From the NCBI RefSeq assembly GCF_016651105.1, contig NZ_JAEKEL010000001.1, positions 4,330,001 through 4,394,000 on the forward strand: a stretch of 64,000 bases of DNA, in the 5' to 3' direction. Made by a program: the position numbers and the translations under genes. The notes beneath the pieces were generated by a model that was given only the letters and a program-made list of their open reading frames with translations, made no database searches and had not been told where the DNA came from. Of the stretch, positions 51,180 to 60,073 are shown one piece after another. Source of the stretch: Pseudomonas sp. TH15 (lineage in GTDB: Bacteria > Pseudomonadota > Gammaproteobacteria > Pseudomonadales > Pseudomonadaceae). Positions within the stretch are counted from its first letter, which is position 1, and the number at the start of each line of letters is the position of its first letter.

Positions 51180-51521
51180 TTATTTGCATTTCTGAAGCGA
51201 CTCTCTCAAATCGCCCCTTCCGATTTGAGACCAAGCCACTCGCTGATAGAGCTTCGCAACGGAGCCCGTTTTGGCGGAAGTGATATCGAGCACATCGTCT
51301 GTTTGTTGAGCAAAACCGTTAACAAGCCTGTAACCACTGGCTGTTTCACTCATGCTTGCGTTCGAGTTGTGCTCCTGCCATGCAGGGAAAACACACAGCG
51401 CGATCGCTTTCGGGGTCTTCGCCGAAGAGACGGTTATCGACGGCGCCGACGCCATCAAGTCAGATGGTGAAGAGCACCCCGCCAACATCGCTACCGCCAG
51501 TGCTCCTACGATCAATTTCAT
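51180..51521 (-). CDS. prophage lipoprotein, candidate superinfection-exclusion factor
   Basis: A 113-residue protein, start 51521 behind AGGAGTGACC. Signal MKLIVGALAVAMLAGCSSPS with lipobox LAGC. The mature part has two Cys (IALCVFPAW and C-terminal LQKCK). It lies between tail genes K and I, where lambda has none, flanked by its own hairpins. Surface or periplasmic lipoproteins near tail-tip genes often block superinfection, but that role is inference. Similar in plan to the host lipoprotein at 23508-23864. Confidence 0.8.
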   Translation of the reverse strand: MKLIVGALAVAMLAGCSSPSDLMASAPSITVSSAKTPKAIALCVFPAWQEHNSNASMSETASGYRLVNGFAQQTDDVLDITSAKTGSVAKLYQRVAWSQIGRGDLRESLQKCK

Positions 51522-51596
51522 AAAGGTCACTCCTGTGGATTTGCGGGCAATGTAGCACTGGGTGCTGGCGACAAAAAACCAACCTGTCAAGAAACG

Positions 51597-51802
51597 TCAT
51601 TTAAAAATCGCAAGAATGGTGAGCACTTCGACAATCGCCACGTCCACTAGTCTGAAGTAAATCAGGCGGCCCGTTCCGTCCTCGATCATCCCAGCCATAC
51701 TTCCCTGGCTTCGTCATACGGAAAAATCGTCCCTGCACAACCGGAAAGCAAAAACGCCAGCATGGCACCGGCGAACTGACAATACTGTAGATTGTTCCTC
51801 AT
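51597..51802 (-). pseudogene. possible small lipoprotein, interrupted
   Basis: ATG 51802 opens MRNNLQYCQFAGAMLAFLLS, then GCAGTIFPYDEAREVWLG and a stop at 51686-51688. An adjacent frame continues MIEDGTGRLIYFRLVDVAIV to 51597. The LSGC lipobox is convincing, and the joined product recalls small YceK/YidQ-type lipoproteins, but the join needs a one-base shift at GGGATGATC. The ribosome site is poor. It may be a decayed gene or a genuine 38-residue lipopeptide. It fills most of the gap 51522-51896. Confidence 0.4.
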
Positions 51803-51896
51803 CCTGAAATAGCTGACTGTAATATTGGCGGTGAACATACAAGAGCGCTAGCCGAATTGGTGCTCAATTATTCAAATCTAGTTCGAGAATCAAAAC

Positions 51897-52508
51897 TTGG
51901 GACTACATCGTTTTTATCATGCAGATCGCGACTTGAGGCTGATTGAAGGTCAGTCGATAGAACTCGACAGTCGAGGCCTATCTCGGTTTGGATCTGCTTA
52001 TTGGGATGCCATACAAACAGTTCCATTCGAGAAAATGAGCGACGCCGAACAGCGTGAGTACTTATTGGAAACAATCAAAAAAGAACCTGCTTTTTCAGCA
52101 TATACCTCACGCATGCAGGCCTTCTTTGGGGCTAACTCGATTGATGACTCAAGGCGCTTTGTAGAGACAATCATTCCTAGACCGCACCATAGAATACCTG
52201 TCTTTGAGGTGTTTTCTTCGATGTTCTGGACATTGGACATGAATTGGCTTGACTACGTAACCGACCATGGAACCCGAGCGCACAACTCACGTGAGTACTG
52301 GTACGCCGCAATTTCAAATCACAATCCGGAAGTTGGAGAGCGGAGGCCGCCGCTCCTTGAAGTACTAATGCAACTTCCTGTTCAGGTGGGGAAAATCGTT
52401 GCGTGGATTGAACCTGGCGAGGCATCCAGCATGGATGAAAAGCCAGTAACCGCGACGCAGAACCCCGTAGTAGCGTTACGCCTCGAGCAAACCCATTCGA
52501 GGGATTGA
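51897..52508 (+). CDS. plus-strand prophage cargo protein, 203 residues
   Basis: Begins at TTG 51897 (the in-frame stop at 51879 precludes a much earlier start), reading GLHRFYHADRDLRLIEGQSI and continuing ELDSRGLSRFGSAYWDAIQ, MQAFFGANSIDDSRRFVETI, FWTLDMNWLDYV. It appears lower in GC than the tail genes and is on the opposite strand. The opening FYH-x(3)-DL pattern reminds me of DUF2441-type proteins; that is weak recollection. The next gene starts two bases after its stop, so they form an operon. Possible phage-borne defence or fitness gene. Confidence 0.75.
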   Translation: MGLHRFYHADRDLRLIEGQSIELDSRGLSRFGSAYWDAIQTVPFEKMSDAEQREYLLETIKKEPAFSAYTSRMQAFFGANSIDDSRRFVETIIPRPHHRIPVFEVFSSMFWTLDMNWLDYVTDHGTRAHNSREYWYAAISNHNPEVGERRPPLLEVLMQLPVQVGKIVAWIEPGEASSMDEKPVTATQNPVVALRLEQTHSRD

Positions 52509-52510
52509 AG

Positions 52511-52771
52511 ATGGCAGAGGTCATTGCGAACACGGCTCACTACATCAGGAAGATTGCGCCGACGATTCTTGATAAGGTTGAGGAGTGGCAATACGTTTAC
52601 GGCACTGGCGCAGTTGTTCCGGCTTCTGGCATTTATCGGTGCACAGGTTGCGGCGATGAAATCACCTCCAATAAGGGCGATAAATTCCCGCCACAAAATC
52701 GGCACCAGCACACCAACCTATCGGTTCCAGTGCAGTGGCAGCTGATCGTCAAGACTCAGACAACAGACTGA
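52511..52771 (+). CDS. cargo protein with zinc-ribbon-like YRCTGCG motif, 86 residues
   Basis: ATG 52511 with GAGGG nine bases upstream; MAEVIANTAHYIRKIAPTIL (helix), then SGIYRCTGCGDEITSNKGDK and FPPQNRHQHTNLSVPVQWQL. One CxxC with downstream His residues (RHQH) could bind zinc. Cotranscribed with the preceding gene. The C-terminal part resembles small phage proteins that end with a YxC-x2-C-G knuckle, but I cannot name the family. Confidence 0.75.
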   Translation: MAEVIANTAHYIRKIAPTILDKVEEWQYVYGTGAVVPASGIYRCTGCGDEITSNKGDKFPPQNRHQHTNLSVPVQWQLIVKTQTTD

Positions 52772-52778
52772 GGGATTC

Positions 52779-52811
52779 CCCAGTCCTTTGCCTGCAAGCC
52801 CAAGGACTGGG
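52779..52811 (+). terminator. hairpin after the two-gene cargo operon
   Basis: Perfect 10-base stem CCCAGTCCTT / AAGGACTGGG, loop 13, with no T tail. It lies between the stop at 52771 and the next plus-strand gene, so it may be an inefficient terminator or an RNA-stabilising hairpin. Confidence 0.5.
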
Positions 52812-52850
52812 ATTGCGCCAATTTCGGCGCGGATAGGACCTGGAGGTCAA

Positions 52851-53036
52851 ATGTCATTCAACATTACACACGTAGGCATAGCCCGAGACGGTCGCCTTCT
52901 GGTTTCTCTTGAAAGCATCGAGACAGGAACCAAAACCCAGATTTGGGTAAGGCCAACATCTCCAATCGCAGACTTAACCATTTCCCAAATTGAGCAGTTG
53001 GCTAAAGAAGAAAGTGCTAAGGAGCACGCCTGCTGA
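52851..53036 (+). CDS. small plus-strand cargo protein, 61 residues
   Basis: ATG 52851 follows TGGAGGTCAA. Product MSFNITHVGIARDGRLLVSL, ending AKEESAKEHAC; a small beta-then-alpha protein. Its 3' end overlaps the end of the convergent coiled-coil gene by 20 bases. Function unknown. Confidence 0.7.
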   Translation: MSFNITHVGIARDGRLLVSLESIETGTKTQIWVRPTSPIADLTISQIEQLAKEESAKEHAC

Positions 53037-53190
53037 CGATCAATTCCGAAAGCTCATCAATCCGAGAAGAAAGATGATCTTCGGCTAGAGCTCGTTGGCC
53101 TGACTCTTGATCGAGTTGGGCCTTCAGGTCGCAAATTTCTCGCTTCAGATCTTCTAATTTTTCAGATAAACCATGATTAATCTCGCCCAT
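53017..53190 (-). CDS. small coiled-coil protein, 57 residues
   Basis: ATG 53190 with GGAG six bases upstream, 25 bases after the K gene. MGEINHGLSEKLEDLKREIC and LKAQLDQESGQRALAEDHLS are an almost continuous amphipathic coiled coil ending RRAP. The layout (opposite to the cargo, same strand as the late operon) suggests SlyX-like architecture: a short dimeric helix. Function unknown. Confidence 0.65.
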   Translation of the reverse strand: MGEINHGLSEKLEDLKREICDLKAQLDQESGQRALAEDHLSSRIDELSELIVSRRAP

Positions 53191-53215
53191 ATTTTTCTCC
53201 AGCACATATTCAATT

Positions 53216-53980
53216 TTAAGGGTTTGGCGGTGCACTCTTGTGGCGCAACACCAGGCGCGTCCGGTCGAGCCACGGCCCGCCGAAAACAATGACCTCCGAC
53301 GGCCTGCCGTAAAGGTGGTGCAGCAGGAACGGCCCGGGGCCAAATGTGGCAGCATCTTCACCAGGCAGTGCCGGATCAGCGCCGAGGAAGATCCCAGCAT
53401 GGTTCGGGTAAACCGTCCGCCCCACCTCCATCACGATCATGTCGCCGCGCTGCGGTTGATCGACCCGGTAGAAGCCGGCGGCCTCGTAGTTCGCTTCGTA
53501 CAGACTGGTGTTGTCCTTGTTCTCCCACCAGCCGTCGGCGCGCTTGAAGGCTTCGAACTCCAGCCCCCAATCGCGCTTGTACCAATCTGCGCAGACTTGC
53601 CAGCAGTCCCACGCGCCGTGAACGAATGGACGTTTGAGCAGCGGCACATCACCGGTGGGCACGACCGTTCTGAGGTCACCTTCCGGCCAACTGAGAATGT
53701 GCCACGGCAGCGCGGTGGCCTCACACATGGCTAGGTCGCGCGGTGACGGCCTGCTGGTCGCATCCGGATGTGAATGAACCACTCCGATCACTTCGCCGAC
53801 ATCTTCGGCTTTGGCGTATTCCTCCGGGTCGATTCGAAACTCTTCGTTCGGCTCGGTTGAGACATTGCGGCAAGGGAAGTATTGCTGCTTGCGTCCGATT
53901 GCCAGCAGCAGCCCACAACACTCTTTCGGGTACTCGGCCGCCGCGTGAGCCTGGATCGCGCTCAGAATGTGTTTGCGCAT
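53216..53980 (-). CDS. tail tip assembly protein K (JAB/MPN plus NlpC/P60 domains)
   Basis: A 254-residue protein with two domains, as in lambda gpK. The N-terminal JAB1/MPN metalloprotease-like domain (about 1-105) has Glu in YPKECCGLLL and the HSHPD motif (VVHSHPDATSRPSPRD). The C-terminal NlpC/P60 domain (about 115-250) has catalytic Cys in GAWDCWQVCADWYK and His in VYPNHAGIFLG. Both active sites appear intact. It probably trims or assembles the tail tip and opens peptidoglycan locally. Starts one base beyond the L stop. Confidence 0.93.
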   Translation of the reverse strand: MRKHILSAIQAHAAAEYPKECCGLLLAIGRKQQYFPCRNVSTEPNEEFRIDPEEYAKAEDVGEVIGVVHSHPDATSRPSPRDLAMCEATALPWHILSWPEGDLRTVVPTGDVPLLKRPFVHGAWDCWQVCADWYKRDWGLEFEAFKRADGWWENKDNTSLYEANYEAAGFYRVDQPQRGDMIVMEVGRTVYPNHAGIFLGADPALPGEDAATFGPGPFLLHHLYGRPSEVIVFGGPWLDRTRLVLRHKSAPPNP

Positions 53981-53981
53981 G

Positions 53982-54731
53982 TCAGCTCCGTGCGATCAGC
54001 GAAACGGCAGGGAAGCCACCGAACGGCAGCGGGTTGCCCTCTCCGAAACGAGGAATGCAGCCCTTGCCCAGGGTGGCGTCGCACTCGTCCAGCTCCGGGT
54101 TGTCGGTGACGATGCCGTCCTTGGTCACGTACGGCCCGATGTAGCCGCAGCTCGGCCCACGGTAACCACCGGTGAGGCACCAGTGGCACAGCGTCGTGGC
54201 CTGGCGGCCGATGGACTCGTTGCCGACGTCGCCCGGGCTGGCCAGCTCCCAGCTGACCGTCTCCCCGTCCTCGTTTGTCTTCTGGTCGATGTACCAGACC
54301 TCAATCGTCTCTTGGGTTGGGTCAGCAGTTGGGTTGCCGGCGGGAAAGTTCGCCGCGTCGAGGTAGGTGCCGAGCGTGTGACGCATCGTCAGCTTGAACT
54401 CGAGCAGATCCTCGAAGGCCAGACACAGCGCGGTGATTCGTCCGTTGACGTTGCCGACTGAAAGATTCGGCCGCACCGCAGTGCCGTCGCCGTTCGCCTC
54501 GATGCCATCGATCTGCATTGGCCAGGCGCTGTACTCATTGCCCTGCCAGTAAATCGCTTTCGCCGGCAGTTGGTCAGCATTGGCACCGGCGGCGATCAGC
54601 TCGGCCGCAGTGTGCGGAATGGCGTGCCCGTGGAAGCGCAGAACGTCTGCGCCGTAGTCCGTGCCGTCCAATTCAAAGAGCAGCACTTCGCTGCCAGGCT
54701 CAAGCACCTGGATGTCACTGATCAGCGACAT
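53982..54731 (-). CDS. minor tail protein L
   Basis: A 249-residue lambda gpL homologue. N-terminal MSLISDIQVLEPGSEVLLFE and the C-terminal Cys cluster (TTLCHWCLTGGYRGPSCGY and ECDATLGKGC) are conserved; in lambda gpL the C-terminal cysteines hold an iron-sulphur cluster. It caps the tape measure end and binds K/J. The last segment IPRFGEGNPLPFGGFPAVSL is typical. Confidence 0.92.
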   Translation of the reverse strand: MSLISDIQVLEPGSEVLLFELDGTDYGADVLRFHGHAIPHTAAELIAAGANADQLPAKAIYWQGNEYSAWPMQIDGIEANGDGTAVRPNLSVGNVNGRITALCLAFEDLLEFKLTMRHTLGTYLDAANFPAGNPTADPTQETIEVWYIDQKTNEDGETVSWELASPGDVGNESIGRQATTLCHWCLTGGYRGPSCGYIGPYVTKDGIVTDNPELDECDATLGKGCIPRFGEGNPLPFGGFPAVSLIARS

Positions 54732-54739
54732 GATCGCTC

Positions 54740-55078
54740 CTAGGGTTGAAATGCACGCTCGAACGTGGCTGTGAGTTTGAACACGCCACCACCCATTGGC
54801 GTGGGAGCGGGATTTTTGCAGGTGAACAGACCGAGTTGGCCGAGGGGCGTTGTCCAGAGAAACGCCTTGGCCCCGGCGTGCCGATCGAGGAAGTCCATGA
54901 TCTCCAGCACCTTGGCCTTCTGACCGGTGAAGGTGATCGGGTAGGAGTCCTCCTTGTTGTTTGGCCCGTCACCGACGTTCTGCGCATATCCGCCGCCGAA
55001 TTGGGCGGTGCGCACCCGATAAGCAATCTCGGGTGTGCCGCCGCGCTCGGCTGGCCAAGTGAATTTTTCGATGGCCAT
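54740..55078 (-). CDS. minor tail protein M
   Basis: A 112-residue lambda gpM-type protein: MAIEKFTWPAERGGTPEIAY, YRVRTAQFGGGYAQNVGDGP, FLDRHAGAKAFLWTTPLGQL. The start codon overlaps the tape-measure stop by one base. It joins the tail tip complex. Confidence 0.9.
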   Translation of the reverse strand: MAIEKFTWPAERGGTPEIAYRVRTAQFGGGYAQNVGDGPNNKEDSYPITFTGQKAKVLEIMDFLDRHAGAKAFLWTTPLGQLGLFTCKNPAPTPMGGGVFKLTATFERAFQP

Positions 55079-58000
55079 CAGCCTCTCCCATTTGTCAGGC
55101 GCCAGATCGAACCGCCTGGCTGTAGAGCTCGGGCAATTGCAGTTTCCGCTTCAGTTTTTGCAGCCTGCTGGATGCCTTTGCCGAGCTGGGTCGATGCCTC
55201 TTGCGAGACCCCGCTGCCCTCGCCGGCCGACGTCTGTACCGAGACCGCCACAGGGAAGTTGTAGGTGTTGCCGCTACCGGTACCGGACATTGCGGCCAGC
55301 GCCGGCCCACCACCTGAAGTCAGTGGCGTTACGCTGCCGCCATTCGCGCCAGTCATGAGGTAAGACCTGCCGCCCTGATTGAAAAGCTCAGGCCCCTTTT
55401 CGTTAACCTCATAGAAAGTGTTCGGTTCGACAGCACCGCCAACAGCACGACCGCCACCGAAAGACACGGACGCAGAGCTGGCATCAAACTGACTGCCAAA
55501 ACTCTGAGCCCCAGCCTCCGCCCCGCCTGCCGTTGCAGACGCCGTCGCCCCACCCCCGTGAAGTAACTGGTAGCGGCGCCCACCAGGCTGTTCAGCAACG
55601 CAGAGCTGGCCTGCCGGGTAGCAATGCGCGTCATGTCGGCCAGAATCGATTTGGTGAAGTCGGCGAACGACAGCTTCCCGGTCATGGCGAAATTGACGAT
55701 CGCGTCTTCCATCGAACTGAAGGCGTTGGTGAAAAGGCTTTTGGTTTGACCGGCGACATCTCGGGCCGATTCCAGGTAGTTCTGCCACGCCGACGACGCG
55801 CCGGCGCTCCAGTCACCCTGGGCGGCAGTCATTTCGTCATAGTTGGCTTGAACCGTGTCGTGCAGATCCTTCTGCGTGGCTTTGAGCGCCGCCAGTTTTT
55901 GGGTGTACTCGTCGAGGCTCATGCCGCGCGAGCCATCGCCATACTGGTTGGCCAGATCGAGCTTCTGTGAATTGAAGCGGTCGTCGATGGCGTTCTGCTG
56001 ATCCGTCAGGCCGCGCTGCCGGTCCCCTTGACCAAGTCCCGCAGCGGCACGCTGGCCTTGTTCGCGCAAGGTATCAACTTGCTGCTGCAATGCGTTGGTG
56101 TAGGTCTGAACTGCCTGCTCCTGCTTCCTGAGCCGGCCTTGTTCATTCTTCGCCAACACATCCAGTTCGCTGTCCGCAGCCTTCTGCGCCTTGACCATGT
56201 CAGTGCGCGCATCGGCGATCTTCTGGTCAAGCTGGATACGCTGCTCGGCCGTGGTGCTGGCCTTGGCCTTCGCCGCTTCAAGCGCTCCAATCTCGGCCTC
56301 ATAAGCGCTCGCGACCTCGTCCTTCTCGTTGCCGATCAACGCTTCGCGCTTCAGCAGATATTCCTGCTGCGAGATCAGCCCGGCCTTCTGTGCGGCATCC
56401 AGTTGTTTCTGGGTGTTCGCGTATTCGGCCTGGATTTCCTTGAGGGCGTTCTGCGCAGCGTTGTAACCGGTAAGGTCAACGGCGCCAGCAGATGGGGCCT
56501 TGGGATCTTTGTACTTGTTCTTGATGTTCTGGATATCTTGCGCGACCAGCTTCTCATCGAGTAGCGGGCTCGCCGCATTATTCTTCCGCAACTCCTCGAC
56601 GCGTTTTCGGTAATCCAGTATTTCCTTGTCGCGCTTCTGTTCGTTGCTCTGGAAGCTATCGCGAACTTTGCCAATGTGCTCTGCCGCCGAAAGCGCTTTC
56701 TGTTCCTGCTGCTGCGCAAACCCCTTCGCGGCAGCCCGGCGATCCTGCTCACCCTTTTCGAGAAGGAGCTGGGTCTTTTCGGCTTCAAGCTTCGCAACGC
56801 CATTCGCCGCAAGGGACGCACCATAGCTACCGCCGACGCTCTCGCCCTGCGCCTTGAAGTCGGCTATGCGCTTTTCAAGGTCTGACATTTTGTCAGCAAA
56901 GGACTTTTCTCGACCGACATTAAGCATCGCATCCCAAGCACCTTTGGCGCCGTCCGCGACATCCTTCCAAGCAGCCTCAATAACGCCGAGGTTCGCTTTC
57001 ACGTTCGCAGAAACAGTGTTCAGCGAGTCCGCATAAGCCTTGCTCGCAACTGTCGCAGCTTCTTGGGTTCGCCCTTGGCGCTCAAGCGAAGTGATCTGCT
57101 CATACGTGCTGACCGTGAGGAAGTTCATCGACTCGTTGAGGGCAATGACTGCCTTCACGGGGTCTTTGGCGATCTTCTCAAAGTTGGCTACGGTTTCTGA
57201 GGCTGCTTTGTCAGTGGCGTCCTCAAAGTTCGCGGCGGCGGTGGCAATCATCTCGAACGAGGTGACCGGAATCCTCGTCGACGCTGCGAGCAGTGCCAGA
57301 CTCGCAGCGGCTTCATTGATGGTTCCGTTCGATTCGGATACAGATTTGGCCATCACGCTGAGTTGAGCGGCCGTTGTGCCAGCAGTATTTCCCGTCATCG
57401 CCAGCGCAGTAGTGTAAGCGGTGGACTCAGCACTGCCCTGCTTGTACGCGAGACCCAAAGCCGCAATGGCTGCGGCTGCAACAACGGCACCGCCAAGAAT
57501 CAACCCAAGCCCAACCCCTAGCGGAGGCGTTGCGGCTCTGAGAGCGTCAGTAGCTTCCTTGGCATTTTTAGTCGCGTCAGCTGCGGTGTTTGCGCCTTCG
57601 GCCAGATCAGACAGACTTTCGCCTGCTTTCCCGGTGCTCTCGGCCATATCCTTGGCATTGACGGCGATCCCGGCCAAAGACTCGCCAAGCACCGCCGCTC
57701 CTGCACCGCCAGTGAAGAGGGACTTAATTCTGGCCCCGAGGGCATCAAAGGTAGCGCCCACACCACCGAACGAATCCTTGATCTGCCCACCCTGCTGGAT
57801 GAGCACCAAGAGCGGGTTTTGTCCGCCGGCCAGGCTGGTAAAAATATCCGTGAACTGCGCAGGCAATTGACGCAGCGCAGCCTCGGTTTGCTTCGAGCTG
57901 ACACCGGTCTTTTTCAGCCCTTCATCAAAGTCGCCCAGCTTCTGCCGAGAGGCATCGATACGAGCGGAGTACTCCCGGAACGTATCGGCATCAATCAGCC

Positions 58001-58679
58001 CGGCAGCCTTGTACTTCTGCAGCTGCGCCTGCTGCTGATCCAGCTTGTCGAGCGCGGCGATCGCGGGATTGATCTTACCCAGCAGCGCTTGCAGACCTTC
58101 TGCCTGAACACCGGTGGCAGCCGCCGCCTTTTTCGCCGCGTCGGCTTGCTTGTCCGTTGACCCGACCAGTGCATCCGAATCAGCCTTCAGGCGACGAGCA
58201 AGCGCCGCCAAACTGCTGGCCGAAGATCCGGAAGCATCCATTGCCGCCGTATTGGTCTCCATGCTGGTGGTCAAGCGCTGGTAGTAGTCGCTCGACTCCA
58301 AAGACGCTTTGGCCATTGCCAAAAGACGACTTTTTGCATCCTCGGACGACTCTCCCAACTTTACTTCAGCAGTGCTGAGTTCAGTAGTTGCCGCCGTAGT
58401 GGATTTCAGTCCCTGCGTAACCTCCGCAAGCGAGCGTCCCACCGTCGCCATCAGTTGAGCGGTGGTGTCCTGCTTCGCGTTAAGAGCCTGCAACTCTTTC
58501 ACGATCTGCTTGGTGTCACCTGCCATCCCGGCAAGGGCTTGCTCCCAGGCTGAGCCAGTTCGCTTTGCCGCTTCCTCCGCGTCCTTGCCCGCATCGACCA
58601 ATTTATCCAGGTCAGTTGCAGCCTTGACCGCATCGCCCGAGTCAACCTCGATGCCTAACTGCGCGATAGTGCCCGACAT
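55078..58679 (-). CDS. tail tape measure protein (frameshifted in this sequence)
   Basis: Starts at 58679 (MSGTIAQLGIEVDSGDAVKA) and runs as coiled coil and Ala-rich helices, with hydrophobic segments near 385-410 (LGVGLGLILGGAVVAAAAIA). The frame is lost after AATSYFTG at the C-run 55553-55557 (five C; a sixth restores GGGATASATAGGAEAGA). The sequence then continues to a normal C terminus ending GGSIWRLTNGRG at 55078. Corrected length is about 1200 residues, which sets tail length. Lambda gpH-like. Confidence 0.92.
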
Positions 58680-58689
58680 GAGTGCTCCA

Positions 58690-58983
58690 TTACTTTGATT
58701 CGCTCATGACGAGCAGGGCCTCGACCTCCATAGCCTGAAGGTCTGGGAAGATCTCTCTGAGTTGTTTTCTGGATGTGCCGACAAAGTCGGAGACGTCTCG
58801 AAGAGCCGTGTAATCAAGGCCGGTAGCCCCGCCCATGCCCGTGCGCCACTGCGTGGACATGGCGTTGAAGAGCACGAAGGTCGGCCAGTTTTCGGCCAGC
58901 ACTTCGCACTCTTCCTCGGGGATGTCAGAGATGGATAAGCCGAACGCCGCCAGATCTGCCTCAGACGGACCAGGCTCGTACAT
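58690..58983 (-). CDS. tail assembly chaperone, frameshift extension (GT-like)
   Basis: A 97-codon frame from ATG 58983 (MYEPGPSEADLAAFGLSISD, QWRTGMGGATGLDYTALRDV). It is open upstream to the slip site at 59004-59010 in the -1 frame, so it is likely made mainly as the C-terminal part of a fusion with the preceding protein. Resembles DUF1799-type phage proteins. Such G-GT fusions chaperone the tape measure while the tube polymerises. Confidence 0.82.
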   Translation of the reverse strand: MYEPGPSEADLAAFGLSISDIPEEECEVLAENWPTFVLFNAMSTQWRTGMGGATGLDYTALRDVSDFVGTSRKQLREIFPDLQAMEVEALLVMSESK

Positions 58984-59000
58984 CAGGCGGGCGACCTTCG

Positions 59001-59010
59001 TCAGTTTCCC
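59001..59010 (-). promoter_or_regulatory. programmed -1 frameshift site of the tail chaperones
   Basis: In the zero frame the end of the upstream gene reads ...CTG GGA AAC TGA. The heptamer G-GGA-AAC fits X-XXY-YYZ exactly, with the stop codon immediately after. The -1 frame continues LTKVARLMYEPGP without a stop into the downstream gene. Confidence 0.75.
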
Positions 59011-59390
59011 AGGCGTACTGCTGAGAATGCCTTTTGATAGGCATCGACAATCGCATCGCCGGCCCCGGCCGAGGTTTCCACCAGGGCGCGAATCGATTCG
59101 GGGCTCAGCTTGTCTTCAAAGCCCCAGCCGGTGACCAGTTGAGTCACCTGCTCGACCTGCCGCTCGACGTGAGAGTCGGTGATCTCGATCAGAGTGAGGT
59201 CGTCACCCTTGGCCTTGAAACGCTCTCGGTCTTCCTTCGCGCTCTCCTGCCAGCCAGCGAAAAGCTTCGCGAGGTCCCTGCGATCGCGGTACTTGAATTC
59301 AAACGGCACCTTGATCGTGGTGCCGCCGACGCGAGGAATATCCACGTCAGCTTTGAACGTCGGGTTTTGGGCGATCTTGAATTTAGCCAT
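59001..59390 (-). CDS. tail assembly chaperone (G-like)
   Basis: A 129-residue protein: MAKFKIAQNPTFKADVDIPR, VPFEFKYRDRRDLAKLFAGW, ending AFSAVRLGN. It sits between the tail tube and the tape measure, the universal place for TAC proteins. Its last codons form a slippery heptamer. It starts three bases after the tail-tube stop. Confidence 0.9.
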   Translation of the reverse strand: MAKFKIAQNPTFKADVDIPRVGGTTIKVPFEFKYRDRRDLAKLFAGWQESAKEDRERFKAKGDDLTLIEITDSHVERQVEQVTQLVTGWGFEDKLSPESIRALVETSAGAGDAIVDAYQKAFSAVRLGN

Positions 59391-59393
59391 GGG

Positions 59394-60047
59394 TTACACC
59401 GCCGCCGCGTAACGAGTCGGGCGCGCAGCCAGCGACAGCGTGATGGTGCGGGTCATGATGTTGTTGCGGGACAGCGTCGGAGTCGAGGTGATCGACACGT
59501 ACGCGTTGTAATAGATGACAGACCCGTTAGGCAGGGTCAGACGCAGCACTCGGGGCGCGCGGTCTTCGTCGGCAGTCTCCACCACGGCCACGTACGGCAG
59601 ATCCGGATCATCTGCAACGGTTATGGACATGCTGATCGGCGACTTCGTGGTAGGCAGCTGACGATCGTCGGATTCTTCCAAGAAACCGAAGGTCGTGAAC
59701 TGCTGCTCGCCACCAGAACTCGAGCTATCGGTGATCTGGCTGATTTGCGCCCAGCCACTCGCGGCGCGCACCGATCCGGCGCCCGCGCCCGCAGTGTAAA
59801 CAACGGTATTGGTGGTGTTGATGCCTTCGAGCTCGAACGTGCCCGAATCGGATTCGGCTATCCGCGCGATTTTGTCATTCAGACGGGTCCAGCCGGACTT
59901 AACGACGATCACATCGCCGTCCGCGAGGCCGTGCGCTGCCGCAGTGGCGACAGCCGGATTGGCGTTGCTGATAGCAGTTACTGGCTTCAACGCACTGAAA
60001 ATCGCGGCGATCTCGAGAATGGAGCCGTTGGGGAGAATTGCGCTCAT
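59394..60047 (-). CDS. tail tube protein
   Basis: A 217-residue major tail protein. The start at 60047 (MSAILPNGSILEIAAIFSAL) follows AGAGGAAAACCC. Beta-rich sequence (IISxADGDVIVVKSGWTRLN-like HGLADGDVIVVKSGWTRLND, SPISMSITVADDPDLPYVAV, TRTITLSLAARPTRYAAAV) and position before the chaperones fit lambda gpV-type tubes. A hairpin at 60074-60093 lies just upstream. Confidence 0.88.
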   Translation of the reverse strand: MSAILPNGSILEIAAIFSALKPVTAISNANPAVATAAAHGLADGDVIVVKSGWTRLNDKIARIAESDSGTFELEGINTTNTVVYTAGAGAGSVRAASGWAQISQITDSSSSGGEQQFTTFGFLEESDDRQLPTTKSPISMSITVADDPDLPYVAVVETADEDRAPRVLRLTLPNGSVIYYNAYVSITSTPTLSRNNIMTRTITLSLAARPTRYAAAV

Positions 60048-60073
60048 GGGTTTTCCTCTTTGCAGAAATGACA

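Noticed and set aside
53191..53400. N-terminal extension of the small coiled-coil gene into K
   Set aside because: The extension is an out-of-frame shadow of the K gene; GGAG and ATG at 53190 give a clean short gene.
55553..55557. Programmed frameshifting as the reason for the two tape-measure frames
   Set aside because: There is no slippery heptamer with an adjacent stop. The first frame runs on for about 70 codons of Arg-rich nonsense, and three other genes show the same G6-to-G5 pattern. A sequence error is simpler.
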